This document shows positions 56,158-64,000 of a stretch of DNA of 64,000 bases, piece by piece (position 1 is the first letter of the stretch; each line of letters opens with the position of its first letter). The DNA comes from Betaproteobacteria bacterium (GTDB lineage: Bacteria; Pseudomonadota; Gammaproteobacteria; Burkholderiales; Burkholderiaceae_C): positions 1 to 64,000 of the forward strand of contig JABCYW010000017.1 in assembly GCA_013289985.1 (NCBI GenBank), given 5' to 3'. A program made the position numbers and the translations under genes. The notes beneath the pieces are model-generated. The model ran no database searches and was not told the DNA's origin. It was given only the letters and a program-made list of their open reading frames with translations.

Positions 56158-56334
56158 ATGACATCTCGTCGTCCACGTGGTTCGGCCCGATGGACAGTCG
56201 GGCACGGCCCGACGAATGCCTCGAGGCCGGGCCGCCTCGAGTCGACATCGCCTCGGCCCCTTCATCGCGACTTCGATCGCCCGCGAGCGCGTGCCGCATC
56301 CGCGCCCTCATGCGTTCCCGGACGAAGTCCTTGA
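56158..56334 (+). CDS. Short ORF with strong ribosome site, possibly a gene stump
   Basis: A 58-codon frame (MTSRRPRGSARWTVGHGPTN at the start) behind GAAGGAGA with 4 bases of spacing. It is Arg/Ser/Pro-rich and looks like no protein I know, so the body may be non-natural sequence fused to a true gene start. It lies where the first gene of the regulated operon would be expected. Confidence 0.3.
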   Translation: MTSRRPRGSARWTVGHGPTNASRPGRLESTSPRPLHRDFDRPRARAASAPSCVPGRSP

Positions 56335-56446
56335 CGCGTCCGACTCCGGTGGGAGTCCTCGCCGTGCCGCACCAGGCAGCCGGCGACTCCCGATCCATTC
56401 GTTCCCGTCGATATCCGTCGACAAAACATGACCAACGGAAAAAATC

Positions 56447-58186
56447 ATGAAGACCATCGAGACTGATGTCCTTGTCATCGGCGCCGGCCCTGCGGGCCTC
56501 ACGGCTGCGGCACTGCTTGCGCGCCAGGGCGTGCGTTCCCTCACCGTCACCAAGTACAACGGGACGGCGCATTCGCCCCGGGCCCACATCACCAACCAGC
56601 GCACCGTCGAGGTCACTCGCGACCTCGGTATCGAGGACAAGCTGAAGGCGATGGCGATGCCCCAGGAACTCATGGGCACGCAGGTCTACGCCACCAGCTT
56701 CTCGGGCATGGAGATCGGGCGGATGATGACCTGGGGCGCCGGCGCCGACCGCCGCATGGACTACGAGACGGCCAGCCCGTCCGCGATGTGCAACGCGCCC
56801 CAGCACCTGCTCGAGCCCCTTCTGCTCGACGCGGCCAAGAGCTACGGCGCGGAAGTTCGCCTGCGGACCGAACTGGTGAGCATCCGCCAGGACGAGGAGG
56901 CGGTGTACGCAGTCGTCCGCGAGAACGCGACCAACACCGAGTACCAGATCAAGGCGCGCTACGCGATCGGCAGCGACGGCGCCCGCAGCCTCGTGGGCGA
57001 GCAGCTCGGGTTCGAGTACCTGGGCGAGTCCGGCATCGGCAATTCCCTGTCCGTCTGGCTGGAGGCGGACCTGACCAAGTACACCAGGCACCGCTCCGGC
57101 GCGCTGTTCATGGTGTGCCTGCCAGGCAACCACTCCTGGCTGAGCGTGTGGCCCTGCGTGAAGCCGTGGACGGAATGGAATCCGCTGTTCATCCAGCACG
57201 ACCACCTGCCCGCGGACGCGTCCGAGGAGATGGTGCTCAAGCTCGTGCGCGAGTCCATCGGCGACCCGAGCATCGAGGTCAAGATCAAGAGCATCAGTCC
57301 CTGGCAGATCAACCACGTGGTCGCGGCGAACTACCGCAAGGGCCGGGTCTTCGTCGCCGGCGACGCCGCCCATCGTCATCCGCCGACCAACGGCCTGGGC
57401 AGCAATACCAGCATCCAGGACAGCTACAACCTGGCGTGGAAGCTCGCGCTGGTGCTGCAAGGAAAGGCCGACGATTCGCTGCTGGACAGCTACAACGCCG
57501 AGCGCCAGCCGGTCGGCAAGCAGGTGGTGGACCGCGCCATCCGCAGCCTCCAGGACATGGCGCCCTTCGCCGAGGCGCTCGAGGTCGCGCCCGGCCAGAC
57601 GACCGAACAGGGCTGGGAGAGCATCAACGGCCTGTTCGCCGACACGCCGCGCGGAGCGCAACGGCGCGATGCGCTGCTTCATTCCTTCGACGTGCAGCAG
57701 GGCCAGTTCAACGCGATCGGCGTCGAGCTCGGGCAGCGCTACCAGAGCGATGCCGTCGTCGGCGACGGCACGCCGTTTCCCGAGTACGACAAGGATCCGG
57801 ATCTCTACTACCACCCGACGACGCATCCCGGCGCCTACCTGCCCCACGTCTGGCTGGAGAAGGACGGCAAGCGCGTGTCCACGATCGACCTGCCCGGGGC
57901 GGACTCGTTCTGCCTCATCACCGGCACCGGAGGCCAGGACTGGCTAGCCGCCGTCGACCAGATCGCCAAGGAGTTCGGCGTCCGCCTCAAGGGCGTCAGC
58001 GTCGGCATGCGGCAGCAGTACGACGACGTGCTCGGCGAGTGGATGCGCCGGCGCGAGATCGGCGACCACGGCTGTCTTCTCGTTCGCCCGGATCGCTACA
58101 TCGCCTGGCGCAGCGCCTCGCGCGTATCCGACCCGGTCGGCGAACTGAGAGACGTCTTCAAGCGACTCCTGCGCGAAGCGGCCTGA
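56447..58186 (+). CDS. FAD-dependent aromatic hydroxylase, TfdB/PheA-like
   Basis: A 579-residue class-A flavoprotein monooxygenase. The FAD Rossmann motif is VLVIGAGPAGLTAA (Gly12, 14, 17); SPRAHITNQRTVEVTRDLG is typical of the 2,4-dichlorophenol-hydroxylase group; the FAD-ribityl motif GDAAHRHPPTNGLGSNTSIQ begins at residue 305; a C-terminal thioredoxin-like domain follows. It should ortho-hydroxylate a phenol with NAD(P)H and O2. With the dioxygenase and reductase at 48-50 kb, resorcinol-like phenol to hydroxyquinol is the best fit, but phenol specificity cannot be read. Confidence 0.9.
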   Translation: MKTIETDVLVIGAGPAGLTAAALLARQGVRSLTVTKYNGTAHSPRAHITNQRTVEVTRDLGIEDKLKAMAMPQELMGTQVYATSFSGMEIGRMMTWGAGADRRMDYETASPSAMCNAPQHLLEPLLLDAAKSYGAEVRLRTELVSIRQDEEAVYAVVRENATNTEYQIKARYAIGSDGARSLVGEQLGFEYLGESGIGNSLSVWLEADLTKYTRHRSGALFMVCLPGNHSWLSVWPCVKPWTEWNPLFIQHDHLPADASEEMVLKLVRESIGDPSIEVKIKSISPWQINHVVAANYRKGRVFVAGDAAHRHPPTNGLGSNTSIQDSYNLAWKLALVLQGKADDSLLDSYNAERQPVGKQVVDRAIRSLQDMAPFAEALEVAPGQTTEQGWESINGLFADTPRGAQRRDALLHSFDVQQGQFNAIGVELGQRYQSDAVVGDGTPFPEYDKDPDLYYHPTTHPGAYLPHVWLEKDGKRVSTIDLPGADSFCLITGTGGQDWLAAVDQIAKEFGVRLKGVSVGMRQQYDDVLGEWMRRREIGDHGCLLVRPDRYIAWRSASRVSDPVGELRDVFKRLLREAA

Positions 58187-58199
58187 GGACGAGGCAATC

Positions 58200-59171
58200 A
58201 TGACCTTCACCGTCGACACCCATCACCACATGCTGCCGGACTTCTTCTGGCGCGAGACGAACCATCCCGACAAGCCTGTCGGAGGCATTGCGCCGCCGCC
58301 CTGGTCCAAGGAGGGCTCTCTCTCCGTCATGGACGAGGCAGGCATCGACTTCGCGGTGCTGTCGGTGAGCACGCCAGGCGTCCACATCGGCGACGATGCC
58401 AAGGCCCGCAATCTCGCGCGGCGCTGCAACGACCTGTCCGCGACGCTGATGCGGGACCATCCCGATCGCTTCGGCGGGTTCGCCTGCCTTCCCCTGCCCG
58501 ACGTCGATGGCTCCCTGAAGGAACTGGAGTACGCGCTGGACGTCCTCAGGCTGGACGGCGTCGTCCTGTTCTCCAACGCCAATGGCGTCTATCTCGGCGA
58601 TGCCCGCTTCGAGCCGGTCTTCGAGGAACTGGACCGCCGCGGCTCCGTCGTGTTCGTTCATCCGACGGCTTCGCCGGATCCGCAGGCGCACGAACTGGGC
58701 CTGCCGGATTCGTTGATCGACTTCCCGGTCGACACGACGCGAGCGGTGGCCCAGATGCACTACAGCAACCGGTTCGCGCGCACGCCCGACATCAAGTACA
58801 TCTTCTCGCACGCGGGCGGCACGATCCCCTATCTCGCGACCCGTTTCGGCATCGTCGACGAAATGAAGGTCATTCCTGGGCATGAAGAGCGCGGCAGCGC
58901 GGCCGACACCTTGCGCCGCCTTCACTGGGACACCGCGCTGTCCTGGAAGAACCCCATCCTGGAGATGCTGCGCTCGGTCGTCGGCATGGAACAGGTCCTG
59001 TTCGGCTCCGACTACCCGTACCTCCGGCGCGATCTCGCGGTCAAGTGCGGCGGCGAACTGCGCGACACCTCCGTGTTGAACGACCAGGAGCGTGAAGCGG
59101 TGCTGGGCGGCAATGCGGTGCGCTTGATTCCTCGACTGGCCCAGCTCGCCGAGCGACGTCGGAACACCTGA
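58200..59171 (+). CDS. Amidohydrolase-2 / ACMSD-type (possible aromatic acid decarboxylase)
   Basis: A 323-residue metal-dependent TIM-barrel enzyme. VDTHHHMLPDFFW holds the HxH motif; FVHPTASPD, FSHAGGTIPYL and FGSDYPY supply further His and the Asp. This family includes gamma-resorcylate, salicylate and 6-methylsalicylate decarboxylases as well as hydrolases. It begins 13 bases after the hydroxylase, so a decarboxylation-then-hydroxylation pair is plausible. Regiochemistry and substrate are inference. Confidence 0.82.
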   Translation: MTFTVDTHHHMLPDFFWRETNHPDKPVGGIAPPPWSKEGSLSVMDEAGIDFAVLSVSTPGVHIGDDAKARNLARRCNDLSATLMRDHPDRFGGFACLPLPDVDGSLKELEYALDVLRLDGVVLFSNANGVYLGDARFEPVFEELDRRGSVVFVHPTASPDPQAHELGLPDSLIDFPVDTTRAVAQMHYSNRFARTPDIKYIFSHAGGTIPYLATRFGIVDEMKVIPGHEERGSAADTLRRLHWDTALSWKNPILEMLRSVVGMEQVLFGSDYPYLRRDLAVKCGGELRDTSVLNDQEREAVLGGNAVRLIPRLAQLAERRRNT

Positions 59172-59272
59172 AGCCGCGGCTTTCCGGCCCCTGCCCGAAG
59201 GAGACCAGGCCGATCGTGTCCCGAGCGAAGCTGGTCAAGCGGGTGTCTTGACGCACCTCGCGGACAAGGGGA

Positions 59273-60103
59273 TCAATCCCAGGCGGGCGCGAGTCCTTGC
59301 GGGTCGACGATCCGGCTGCCCGGTTGTGCGAGCGCGAAGATCGCGGCCATGTCTTCCGCGGGCAGTTCGAAGTCGTAGATGCCCGCGTTCTCGGCCAGGC
59401 GATCCGGATTGCTCGTCCGCGAGAGGGCGATCGTGTCTTCCTGCTGGATCAACCAGCGCAGGACCACCTGGGACACCGAACGGCCGTTCCGCTGGGCGAT
59501 CTCCTCGAGTACCGGCTCGTCGAAGACGCGTCCCACGGCCATCGCGCAATAGGCGGTCACTGCGAGTCCGGCACGTCGCGTCGCGGACACCAGCTTGCCC
59601 TGCTCGAGATAAGGGTGGTATTCGAACTGATTGGTCACCAGTGGTACGGCGGAGAGTGCCGTGGCGCGCGCCAGCAGTTCGCGGTTGTAGTTGCTCACGC
59701 CGATATGCCTGGCCTTGCCGGCGCGAACGATGTCGGTCAGTGCGCCGATCTGGTCCTCGAGCGGAATGGCGTTGCCGGGCCAATGAAGCAGCAGCAGGTC
59801 GACATGGTCGCTGCGCAGCTTGCGCAAGCTCTCGTCGACGGACCTCGCCATCGAGTCGGGCGCGTGGTTGCCATTCCAGACCTTGGTCGTGATGAAGATC
59901 TCGTCGCGGGGGATGCCGGACTGCGCGATGCCCAGGCCCACATAGGCCTCGTTCGCGTAGACCTGCGCGGTGTCGATGTGCCGGAATCCCGCCTTCAGGG
60001 CGGCCGGGATGATGTTCGACAGCGCCGGCCCTTGCATGCCGTAGGTACCGAAGCCGAGCGAGGGAATCAGCGCGCCGTTGGCGGCGACGAATTGCGTTTT
60101 CAT
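59273..60103 (-). CDS. Aldo/keto reductase
   Basis: A 276-residue AKR with GFGTYGMQGPALSNIIPAAL, FRHIDTAQVYANEAYVG (Asp and Tyr), TTKVWNGNH (Lys), LLLLHWPG (His) and the cofactor segment ALSRTSNPDRLAENAG. The catalytic tetrad Asp-Tyr-Lys-His is complete. It likely reduces an aldehyde or ketone with NADPH. It follows DoxX on the same strand after 108 bases. Confidence 0.92.
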   Translation of the reverse strand: MKTQFVAANGALIPSLGFGTYGMQGPALSNIIPAALKAGFRHIDTAQVYANEAYVGLGIAQSGIPRDEIFITTKVWNGNHAPDSMARSVDESLRKLRSDHVDLLLLHWPGNAIPLEDQIGALTDIVRAGKARHIGVSNYNRELLARATALSAVPLVTNQFEYHPYLEQGKLVSATRRAGLAVTAYCAMAVGRVFDEPVLEEIAQRNGRSVSQVVLRWLIQQEDTIALSRTSNPDRLAENAGIYDFELPAEDMAAIFALAQPGSRIVDPQGLAPAWD

Positions 60104-60211
60104 GTCTGTGCCGGAAGTGATGTCCGCGCAAGCGGCAACGGCTGCCACGTCAGGTCGGCAGCCGTTGCTGGTCACGCGTCGGGTTTGACGTGCGAGCGAA
60201 ACGCGTTCCGC

Positions 60212-60664
60212 TCAGGCTTCGACCGCGCGGATCCGATCCACGCCAACGCTGTCGGCGCTGGCGGCGATCCGGTTGTCCACGCTGATGCGGCCGGCGCCGT
60301 AGGCGACGAACTGCAGCAGGCCGCCGGCCATGGCGAAGTTCTTCAGGAAGTGGATCATCTGGTTCTGGTCGGCCAGCGCGTGGTGGAAGATGAACGCGGT
60401 GACGATGCTGAACAGCGCCAGCGCCGCGGCGATCAGCTTCGTGCGGTAGCCCGCCAGCAGCAGCAGGCCGCCGCCGAGTTCGATCGCGATGGCACCGATG
60501 TAGGCCAGCAGCGGCGCGGGCAGGCCCATCGCGGCGATGTAGCCCTGGGTCGCTGCCGGCGCGCCGATCTTGCCCAGGCCGCTGAGGATGAAGATGGCCG
60601 CGACGAGGATGCGGCCGACGAAGGGCACGACGCCCGAATTGCTGTTCGAAGTGGTGTTGCTCAT
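60212..60664 (-). CDS. DoxX family membrane protein
   Basis: A 150-residue four-helix DoxX protein: FVGRILVAAIFILSGLGKIG, then PLLAYIGAIAIELGGGLLLL and HFLKNFAMAGGLLQFVAYG. Such proteins are linked to redox stress and quinone reactions in the membrane. The ATG at 60664 has CAGGAG at 7 bases. It is divergent from the second pirin gene. Confidence 0.92.
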   Translation of the reverse strand: MSNTTSNSNSGVVPFVGRILVAAIFILSGLGKIGAPAATQGYIAAMGLPAPLLAYIGAIAIELGGGLLLLAGYRTKLIAAALALFSIVTAFIFHHALADQNQMIHFLKNFAMAGGLLQFVAYGAGRISVDNRIAASADSVGVDRIRAVEA

Positions 60665-61000
60665 GGTGATTGCTCCTGGGGTTGATTGACGGACTCGTTG
60701 GCGAAGGCCTGATCCGGTAGAAGCAACTCTAGGGACGCGTCCTCGGTCGAACAACGTGCCGGCGTGCAACGCATCTTTCCACCGCGCAGAAAGATGAGGT
60801 CGCGCCCCGTCGGGTACCTCGCCGCTGCTGGCGACTCGCGGCGGCCGACGTCGCCGGTCCAGCGCTCCCGGCGCCGCACCTTTGCAGTCATGGGAAGGTG
60901 CTTTGCCCGCAGCCTGCTAGGCACGAATGGCCGCGTGCCCTACCTTTGCAGCGTGGCCCAGCACCGGACCACGCCCGTATCCAGATTGCAGGTAGACACC
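60665..61000. other. Intergenic region between divergent DoxX and pirin 2
   Basis: 336 bases. Promoters of both genes should lie here. I see no clear palindrome, terminator or coding frame. Confidence 0.4.
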
Positions 61001-61840
61001 ATGGAACTGTCAGTCGTTCGAATCCACAAGACCACATCGGCCGGCAGTCAGCCATGGGTGCAGGCCCGCTCGGTCGTTCATCCGGACAAGTACCTGAGCC
61101 AGTGCCCGTTCATTCTCCTGAACGAGGAGTTCTACCCGCCGCTCGGCGAGTTTCCGATCCGCTCCCACGACGGCGTCATCGCCATGACCCTGGTACTGGA
61201 GGGAAGCATGACCCAGACCGACGGCACCGGGAACTCCTGGCGTCTTGAGCAAGGCGATTCAGACTTCTCGACAGGACGCGGCGGCGTTCTCCGGGCCGAG
61301 GCGTCCGGCGAGCAAGGCGTCCGGTTCCTGCATCTGTGGGTCAACATGCCGCCATCGCTCAGGCCGAACGTGCCGCAGCGCCAGATCGTTCGACACGCGG
61401 ACACGCGGAACGCGTCCTTCGGCGACGCGAGCGCGCTGCTGTATGCCGGTTCGCTCGGCGCGTTCTCGGCACCGCGCAGGTCGCCATGGCCGATCACGAT
61501 CGTCGACCTCTCCCTCCAGGCAGGAGCACAGTCTTCCCTGCCACTCGCGTCGAACGAGCGCAGCTTCGCGTACATCCTGAGCGGCTCAGCCGAACTGGGC
61601 CGCAACCAGGTTCGACTCAATCGCGGCAACGTCGCATGGACGGAAAGAACCGTCACGCCTGGCGACGTCAACTCGCTCGAGGCCCGCGCCATGACGGACA
61701 CGAGGATGCTGTTCATCTCCAGTCCCGTGATCGGAGAGCACACGTCGGCGGTCGAAGACGACGCTGCCCAATGCGTGGCGCCGCCGGCGACGAGTCTGCT
61801 CACGATCGGCGGAGTTCGGTACAGACAACCGGCACCCTGA
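61001..61840 (+). CDS. Pirin family protein (second copy, divergent metal site)
   Basis: A 279-residue bicupin. The pirin order is kept: an N-terminal cupin with EFPIRSHDGVIAMTLVLEGS and a C-terminal half ERSFAYILSGSAEL. But the usual HPHRG metal motif reads RSHDG, with one His only, so the metal site may be changed and dioxygenase activity is doubtful. It could act as a sensor or partner protein. A GGTAGAC stretch precedes the ATG. The copy at 28980 keeps both His. Confidence 0.75.
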   Translation: MELSVVRIHKTTSAGSQPWVQARSVVHPDKYLSQCPFILLNEEFYPPLGEFPIRSHDGVIAMTLVLEGSMTQTDGTGNSWRLEQGDSDFSTGRGGVLRAEASGEQGVRFLHLWVNMPPSLRPNVPQRQIVRHADTRNASFGDASALLYAGSLGAFSAPRRSPWPITIVDLSLQAGAQSSLPLASNERSFAYILSGSAELGRNQVRLNRGNVAWTERTVTPGDVNSLEARAMTDTRMLFISSPVIGEHTSAVEDDAAQCVAPPATSLLTIGGVRYRQPAP

Positions 61841-61902
61841 AGACCCGTTGCAGCCGCGACCGACGGCAGGCGACACGCCGCCTACGGCCCGACACCTCGC
61901 TT

Positions 61903-62832
61903 CTAGGCACCATGGCCGGCAAGTCGCCTGGCCAGCCGCCGACGTCGAAATTCTTCCACGATGAATTCGACGAAGGCCCGCGTCTTGGGCGCCAACAACG
62001 CGCGGCTCGCGTAGTACAGCGAAATCGACCCCAGATCCGCGTACCACTGCGGCAGCAGGCGTACGAGCGCTCCGCTCTCGAGATGCGGCAGCGCCTCGGG
62101 CACCGCGACAAGCGCCACCCCGAGTCCCAGCTGCGCCGCCCGGCACATGGCCGCGGGGTCGTTGAGCACGATGGTCTCCTTCAACGCGACCGCCACCTGC
62201 TCGCCGGCCGCGTTGACCATCATCCATTGCCTCACCCTGCCGGTGCGCTCGGAGCGCATGACGATGCCATCGAACGGCGCGAGCCCGGCCGGATCCTTCG
62301 GCCGCCGCTTGTGGAGCAGGTAGGCCGGCGATGCCACGGCGATGATGTGCGCGGGCGTCAGTTCGCGCGACACCACGCCCGGTGCGAGTTCGAAGCCGCC
62401 GCCGATCGCCGCGTCGAAGCCCTCGCCGATGAGATCGACCGGTCGATTCTCGAAATGCCAGTCGGGGCGGATGTTGGGATAGCGCTCCAGGAACAGTGGA
62501 AGAAGCGGCAGGACGTAGTCCAGTCCGAAGGTGAGCGCGACGCTCAGCTTCAGCACGCCCGACGGCTCGCCGCCCTGCGTGGACACGCCGGCGATGGCCG
62601 CCTGCACGTCGCCCAGCGGCGCCTTGATCGTGCTCAGCAACAGTTCGCCCGCCTCGGTGAGCGTCAGCCGCCGCGTGTTTCGGTGGAAGAGGCGCTGGCC
62701 GAGATTGCGTTCGAGCATGGCGACGTTGCGGCTGACCGCCGCCGGCGTCCACCCCAGTTGCCGCGCCGCCGCGGAGAAGCCACCGCTCTCTGCGGATCGC
62801 ACGAAGGACTCCAGGTTCGTCAGCGTCTCCAT
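61903..62832 (-). CDS. LysR family transcriptional regulator
   Basis: A 309-residue LysR protein: HTH FSAAARQLGWTPAAVSRNVA, then LFHRNTRRLTLTEAG; effector domain LKLSVALTFGLDYVLPLLPL and AMCRAAQLGLGVALVAVPEA. It is divergent from the F420-reductase-like gene over 111 bases and most likely controls it. Confidence 0.9.
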   Translation of the reverse strand: METLTNLESFVRSAESGGFSAAARQLGWTPAAVSRNVAMLERNLGQRLFHRNTRRLTLTEAGELLLSTIKAPLGDVQAAIAGVSTQGGEPSGVLKLSVALTFGLDYVLPLLPLFLERYPNIRPDWHFENRPVDLIGEGFDAAIGGGFELAPGVVSRELTPAHIIAVASPAYLLHKRRPKDPAGLAPFDGIVMRSERTGRVRQWMMVNAAGEQVAVALKETIVLNDPAAMCRAAQLGLGVALVAVPEALPHLESGALVRLLPQWYADLGSISLYYASRALLAPKTRAFVEFIVEEFRRRRLARRLAGHGA

Positions 62833-62872
62833 GCCCGGCCTCTTTCAACGAATGATTGAAGATGATTCCGAT

Positions 62873-62887
62873 GATTCTCCCCTAATC
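62873..62887. promoter_or_regulatory. Candidate LysR box
   Basis: GATTCTCCCCTAATC has 4-bp inverted arms 7 bases apart, with a T-N11-A layout, midway between the divergent LysR and F420-reductase-like genes. Further ATGATT and TAATC repeats flank it. Confidence 0.35.
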
Positions 62888-62943
62888 AATCGCTAATCGG
62901 ACGCCTAGTATTCGTCTCACCACAACCATTTTTGGAGCTGAAC

Positions 62944-63588
62944 ATGTCCACCCCTACTCAATCCGCCGCTCAAGGCAACAACGTCGTTCCGAGCATCGGG
63001 ATCATCGGCGCCGGCGCGATCGGCTCCGCCGTCGCCCGCGCGCTCGCGCGCAAGAACATCCCCGCCATCCTGGCGAACAGGCGCGGGCCGGAATCGCTCG
63101 CGCCGCTGGTGCGCGAACTCGGCGGCGCGATCACCGCGGGCACGCGCGAGCAGGCCGCGCGCGCGGACGTGGTCTTCGTCGCGGTCAACTGGTCGAAGCT
63201 GCCCACCGCGCTCGCGGGCCTTCCCGACTGGAAGGGACGCGTCGTCATCGACACCAACAACCCGATCGAGCCGCCGGACTTCAAGCCGGCGAACCTGGGC
63301 GGACGTCTCTCGAGCGAAGTGCTCGCGGCGCTTGTGCCGGGCGCGAAGGTCGTGAAGGCCTTCGGCCACCTGCCGGCGAAGCTGCTGTCCGACGAGCCCG
63401 CCGGCAACGACGGCCGCAGCGTCCTGTTCTATTCCGGCGACGACGCGCAGGCCAAGGCCACGGTCGCTGCGCTGATCGACAAGCTCGGCTTCTTCGGCGT
63501 GGATCTCGGCACGCTCAAGGTGGGCGGCGCCCTCACCCAGATTCCGGGCGGCCCTCTGGCCATCCATCATTTCGCGAAGCTCGGCTGA
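62944..63588 (+). CDS. NADPH-dependent F420-reductase-like / NAD(P)-binding protein
   Basis: A 214-residue Rossmann protein of the Fno-like family: GIIGAGAIGSAVARALARK (residues 18-36), then LANRRGPESL (NADP-type Arg pair), VFVAVNW and VVIDTNNPIEPPDF, ending LKVGGALTQIPGGPLAIHH. Betaproteobacteria usually lack F420, so it more likely reduces another substrate with NADPH. The ATG at 62944 has GGAG upstream. Confidence 0.85.
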   Translation: MSTPTQSAAQGNNVVPSIGIIGAGAIGSAVARALARKNIPAILANRRGPESLAPLVRELGGAITAGTREQAARADVVFVAVNWSKLPTALAGLPDWKGRVVIDTNNPIEPPDFKPANLGGRLSSEVLAALVPGAKVVKAFGHLPAKLLSDEPAGNDGRSVLFYSGDDAQAKATVAALIDKLGFFGVDLGTLKVGGALTQIPGGPLAIHHFAKLG

Positions 63589-63854
63589 GGCGAGAACCCG
63601 GGCGATGGCGACCAACGGTCAAGGCTCGTCGCCCGACAAGCCACGGTATCCAGCGGCCAGGCCTCTCAGAAGACCGCCACTACACGCAACACGGCCTCGT
63701 AGCCTTCCGGCCTGTTCCTGGCGGCGAACTCCTTGGACGGAAACGCAAGAGCACGGCGCCGTCCTTTCATGCTTGTGGGCCACTATGCTCGGCTCGGCTC
63801 GGCTCTGTCTTTCCCCGGCTTGCGCGGCTTTTGACCGCGCCTGCGGGCGACGTC
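63589..63854. other. Intergenic region between convergent genes
   Basis: About 266 bases between the ends of two convergent genes. A short run of repeated CTCGG units occurs near 63791-63806. No gene or clear terminator is seen. Confidence 0.4.
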
Positions 63855-64000
63855 TCAGCGGTCTTCCGCCACGACGACCTTGCCGATGGTGCGGCCGGCT
63901 TCCACGATCCGGTGCGCCTCGCGCAGGTTCTCGGCGTTGATCGGCCCCCTCACCACACGCGAGAGCGTTGTCCCGATCAAGCCACAGTCGACCATCGCCG
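63855..64000 (-). CDS. Zinc-type alcohol dehydrogenase / quinone oxidoreductase, C-terminus (cut by window edge)
   Basis: The last 48 codons of a gene that enters from the right edge: MVDCGLIGTTLSRVVRGPIN, then AENLREAHRIVEAGRTIGKV and VVAEDR before the stop. This matches the C-terminal end of MDR-superfamily quinone oxidoreductases (zeta-crystallin-like). The rest lies outside the window. Confidence 0.75.
   Translation of the reverse strand, partial: AMVDCGLIGTTLSRVVRGPINAENLREAHRIVEAGRTIGKVVVAEDR

Larger units (their letters stand above)
55859..56446. other. Long intergenic region ahead of the hydroxylase operon
   Basis: 588 bases between divergent LysR and hydroxylase genes. It holds promoter/operator copy 3 (56021-56063) and a 58-codon frame with a strong ribosome site at 56158. 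The last roughly 110 bases before the hydroxylase show nothing clear. The length suggests that a first gene has been lost. Confidence 0.5.

Noticed and set aside
63605-63940. A 111-residue plus-strand frame near the right edge
   Set aside because: Arg/Ser/Pro-rich composition with no domain, and it overlaps the C-terminus of the quinone oxidoreductase on the other strand.
1-64000. Insertion sequences, CRISPR arrays, prophage genes or toxin-antitoxin pairs
   Set aside because: I looked for transposase or integrase motifs, direct-repeat arrays and small paired ORFs and saw none. The rearrangements have no visible mobile element left.

Overview
The window looks like a chromosome segment of a high-GC betaproteobacterium, most likely Burkholderiales. 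Signs of this are strong third-position GC, type-I glutamine synthetase, a PEP-CTERM protein, a Bordetella/Burkholderia-type porin, AAHS-family aromatic transport and many LysR regulators. I see no rRNA, insertion sequence, integrase, phage or CRISPR array. Genus is not decidable by eye.

Layout. (1) 1-21.5 kb is housekeeping in character: a truncated glnA with a candidate sigma-54/NtrC control region; a molybdopterin-binding (CinA-N) protein, an EI24 membrane protein and an AIM24 protein; a reverse-transsulfuration pair (cystathionine beta-synthase, then a gamma-lyase/synthase); a DUF885 peptidase; a TetR regulator with two 20-bp operators facing a DUF1348 gene; a CHRD protein; a GntR-led amino-acid ABC uptake operon ending in two amidohydrolase/peptidase genes and a DUF72 gene; a modular GH16 glycanase; an alpha/beta hydrolase; and a PEP-CTERM protein. 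(2) 21.8-32.6 kb is accessory: porin plus aromatic-acid transporter, an accessory ribBA, an azoreductase, pirin, an SDR, NTF2-like proteins and two LysR regulators. (3) 32.6-41.8 kb is a self-contained selenium/formate block, all on the minus strand: fdnG (with an in-frame UGA for selenocysteine and a SECIS hairpin), fdnH, fdnI, fdhE, selA, selB and selC (tRNA-Sec). Only selD is missing from the window. (4) 42-51 kb is a catabolic operon: CocE-like hydrolase, enoyl-CoA hydratase, acyl-CoA ligase, 3-oxoacid CoA-transferase A/B, maleylacetate reductase, hydroxyquinol-type intradiol dioxygenase and a TetR regulator. (5) 51-64 kb holds further aromatic and redox genes: a TfdB-like FAD hydroxylase with an ACMSD-type amidohydrolase, YceI, NmrA, CMD, an aldo/keto reductase, DoxX, a second pirin, three LysR regulators and an F420-reductase-like protein.

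How the parts may work together. Three distant promoters (24.8, 42.4 and 56.0 kb) share one architecture: a TTGCNN -35, a 16-17 bp spacer, and a -10 overlapping a 16-bp palindrome of type CTTTACGNNCGTAAAG. They precede the transporter genes, the lower-pathway operon and the hydroxylase/decarboxylase operon, so the split cluster is probably one regulon, plausibly under the TetR at 50.3 kb. The enzymes fit conversion of a (dihydroxy)aromatic acid through hydroxyquinol and maleylacetate to 3-oxoadipate; the real substrate is unknown. Gene stumps in and near the accessory parts (RND pump, enoyl-CoA hydratase/amidohydrolase, SnoaL/MFS, azoR, Dabb) suggest repeated deletion and rearrangement.
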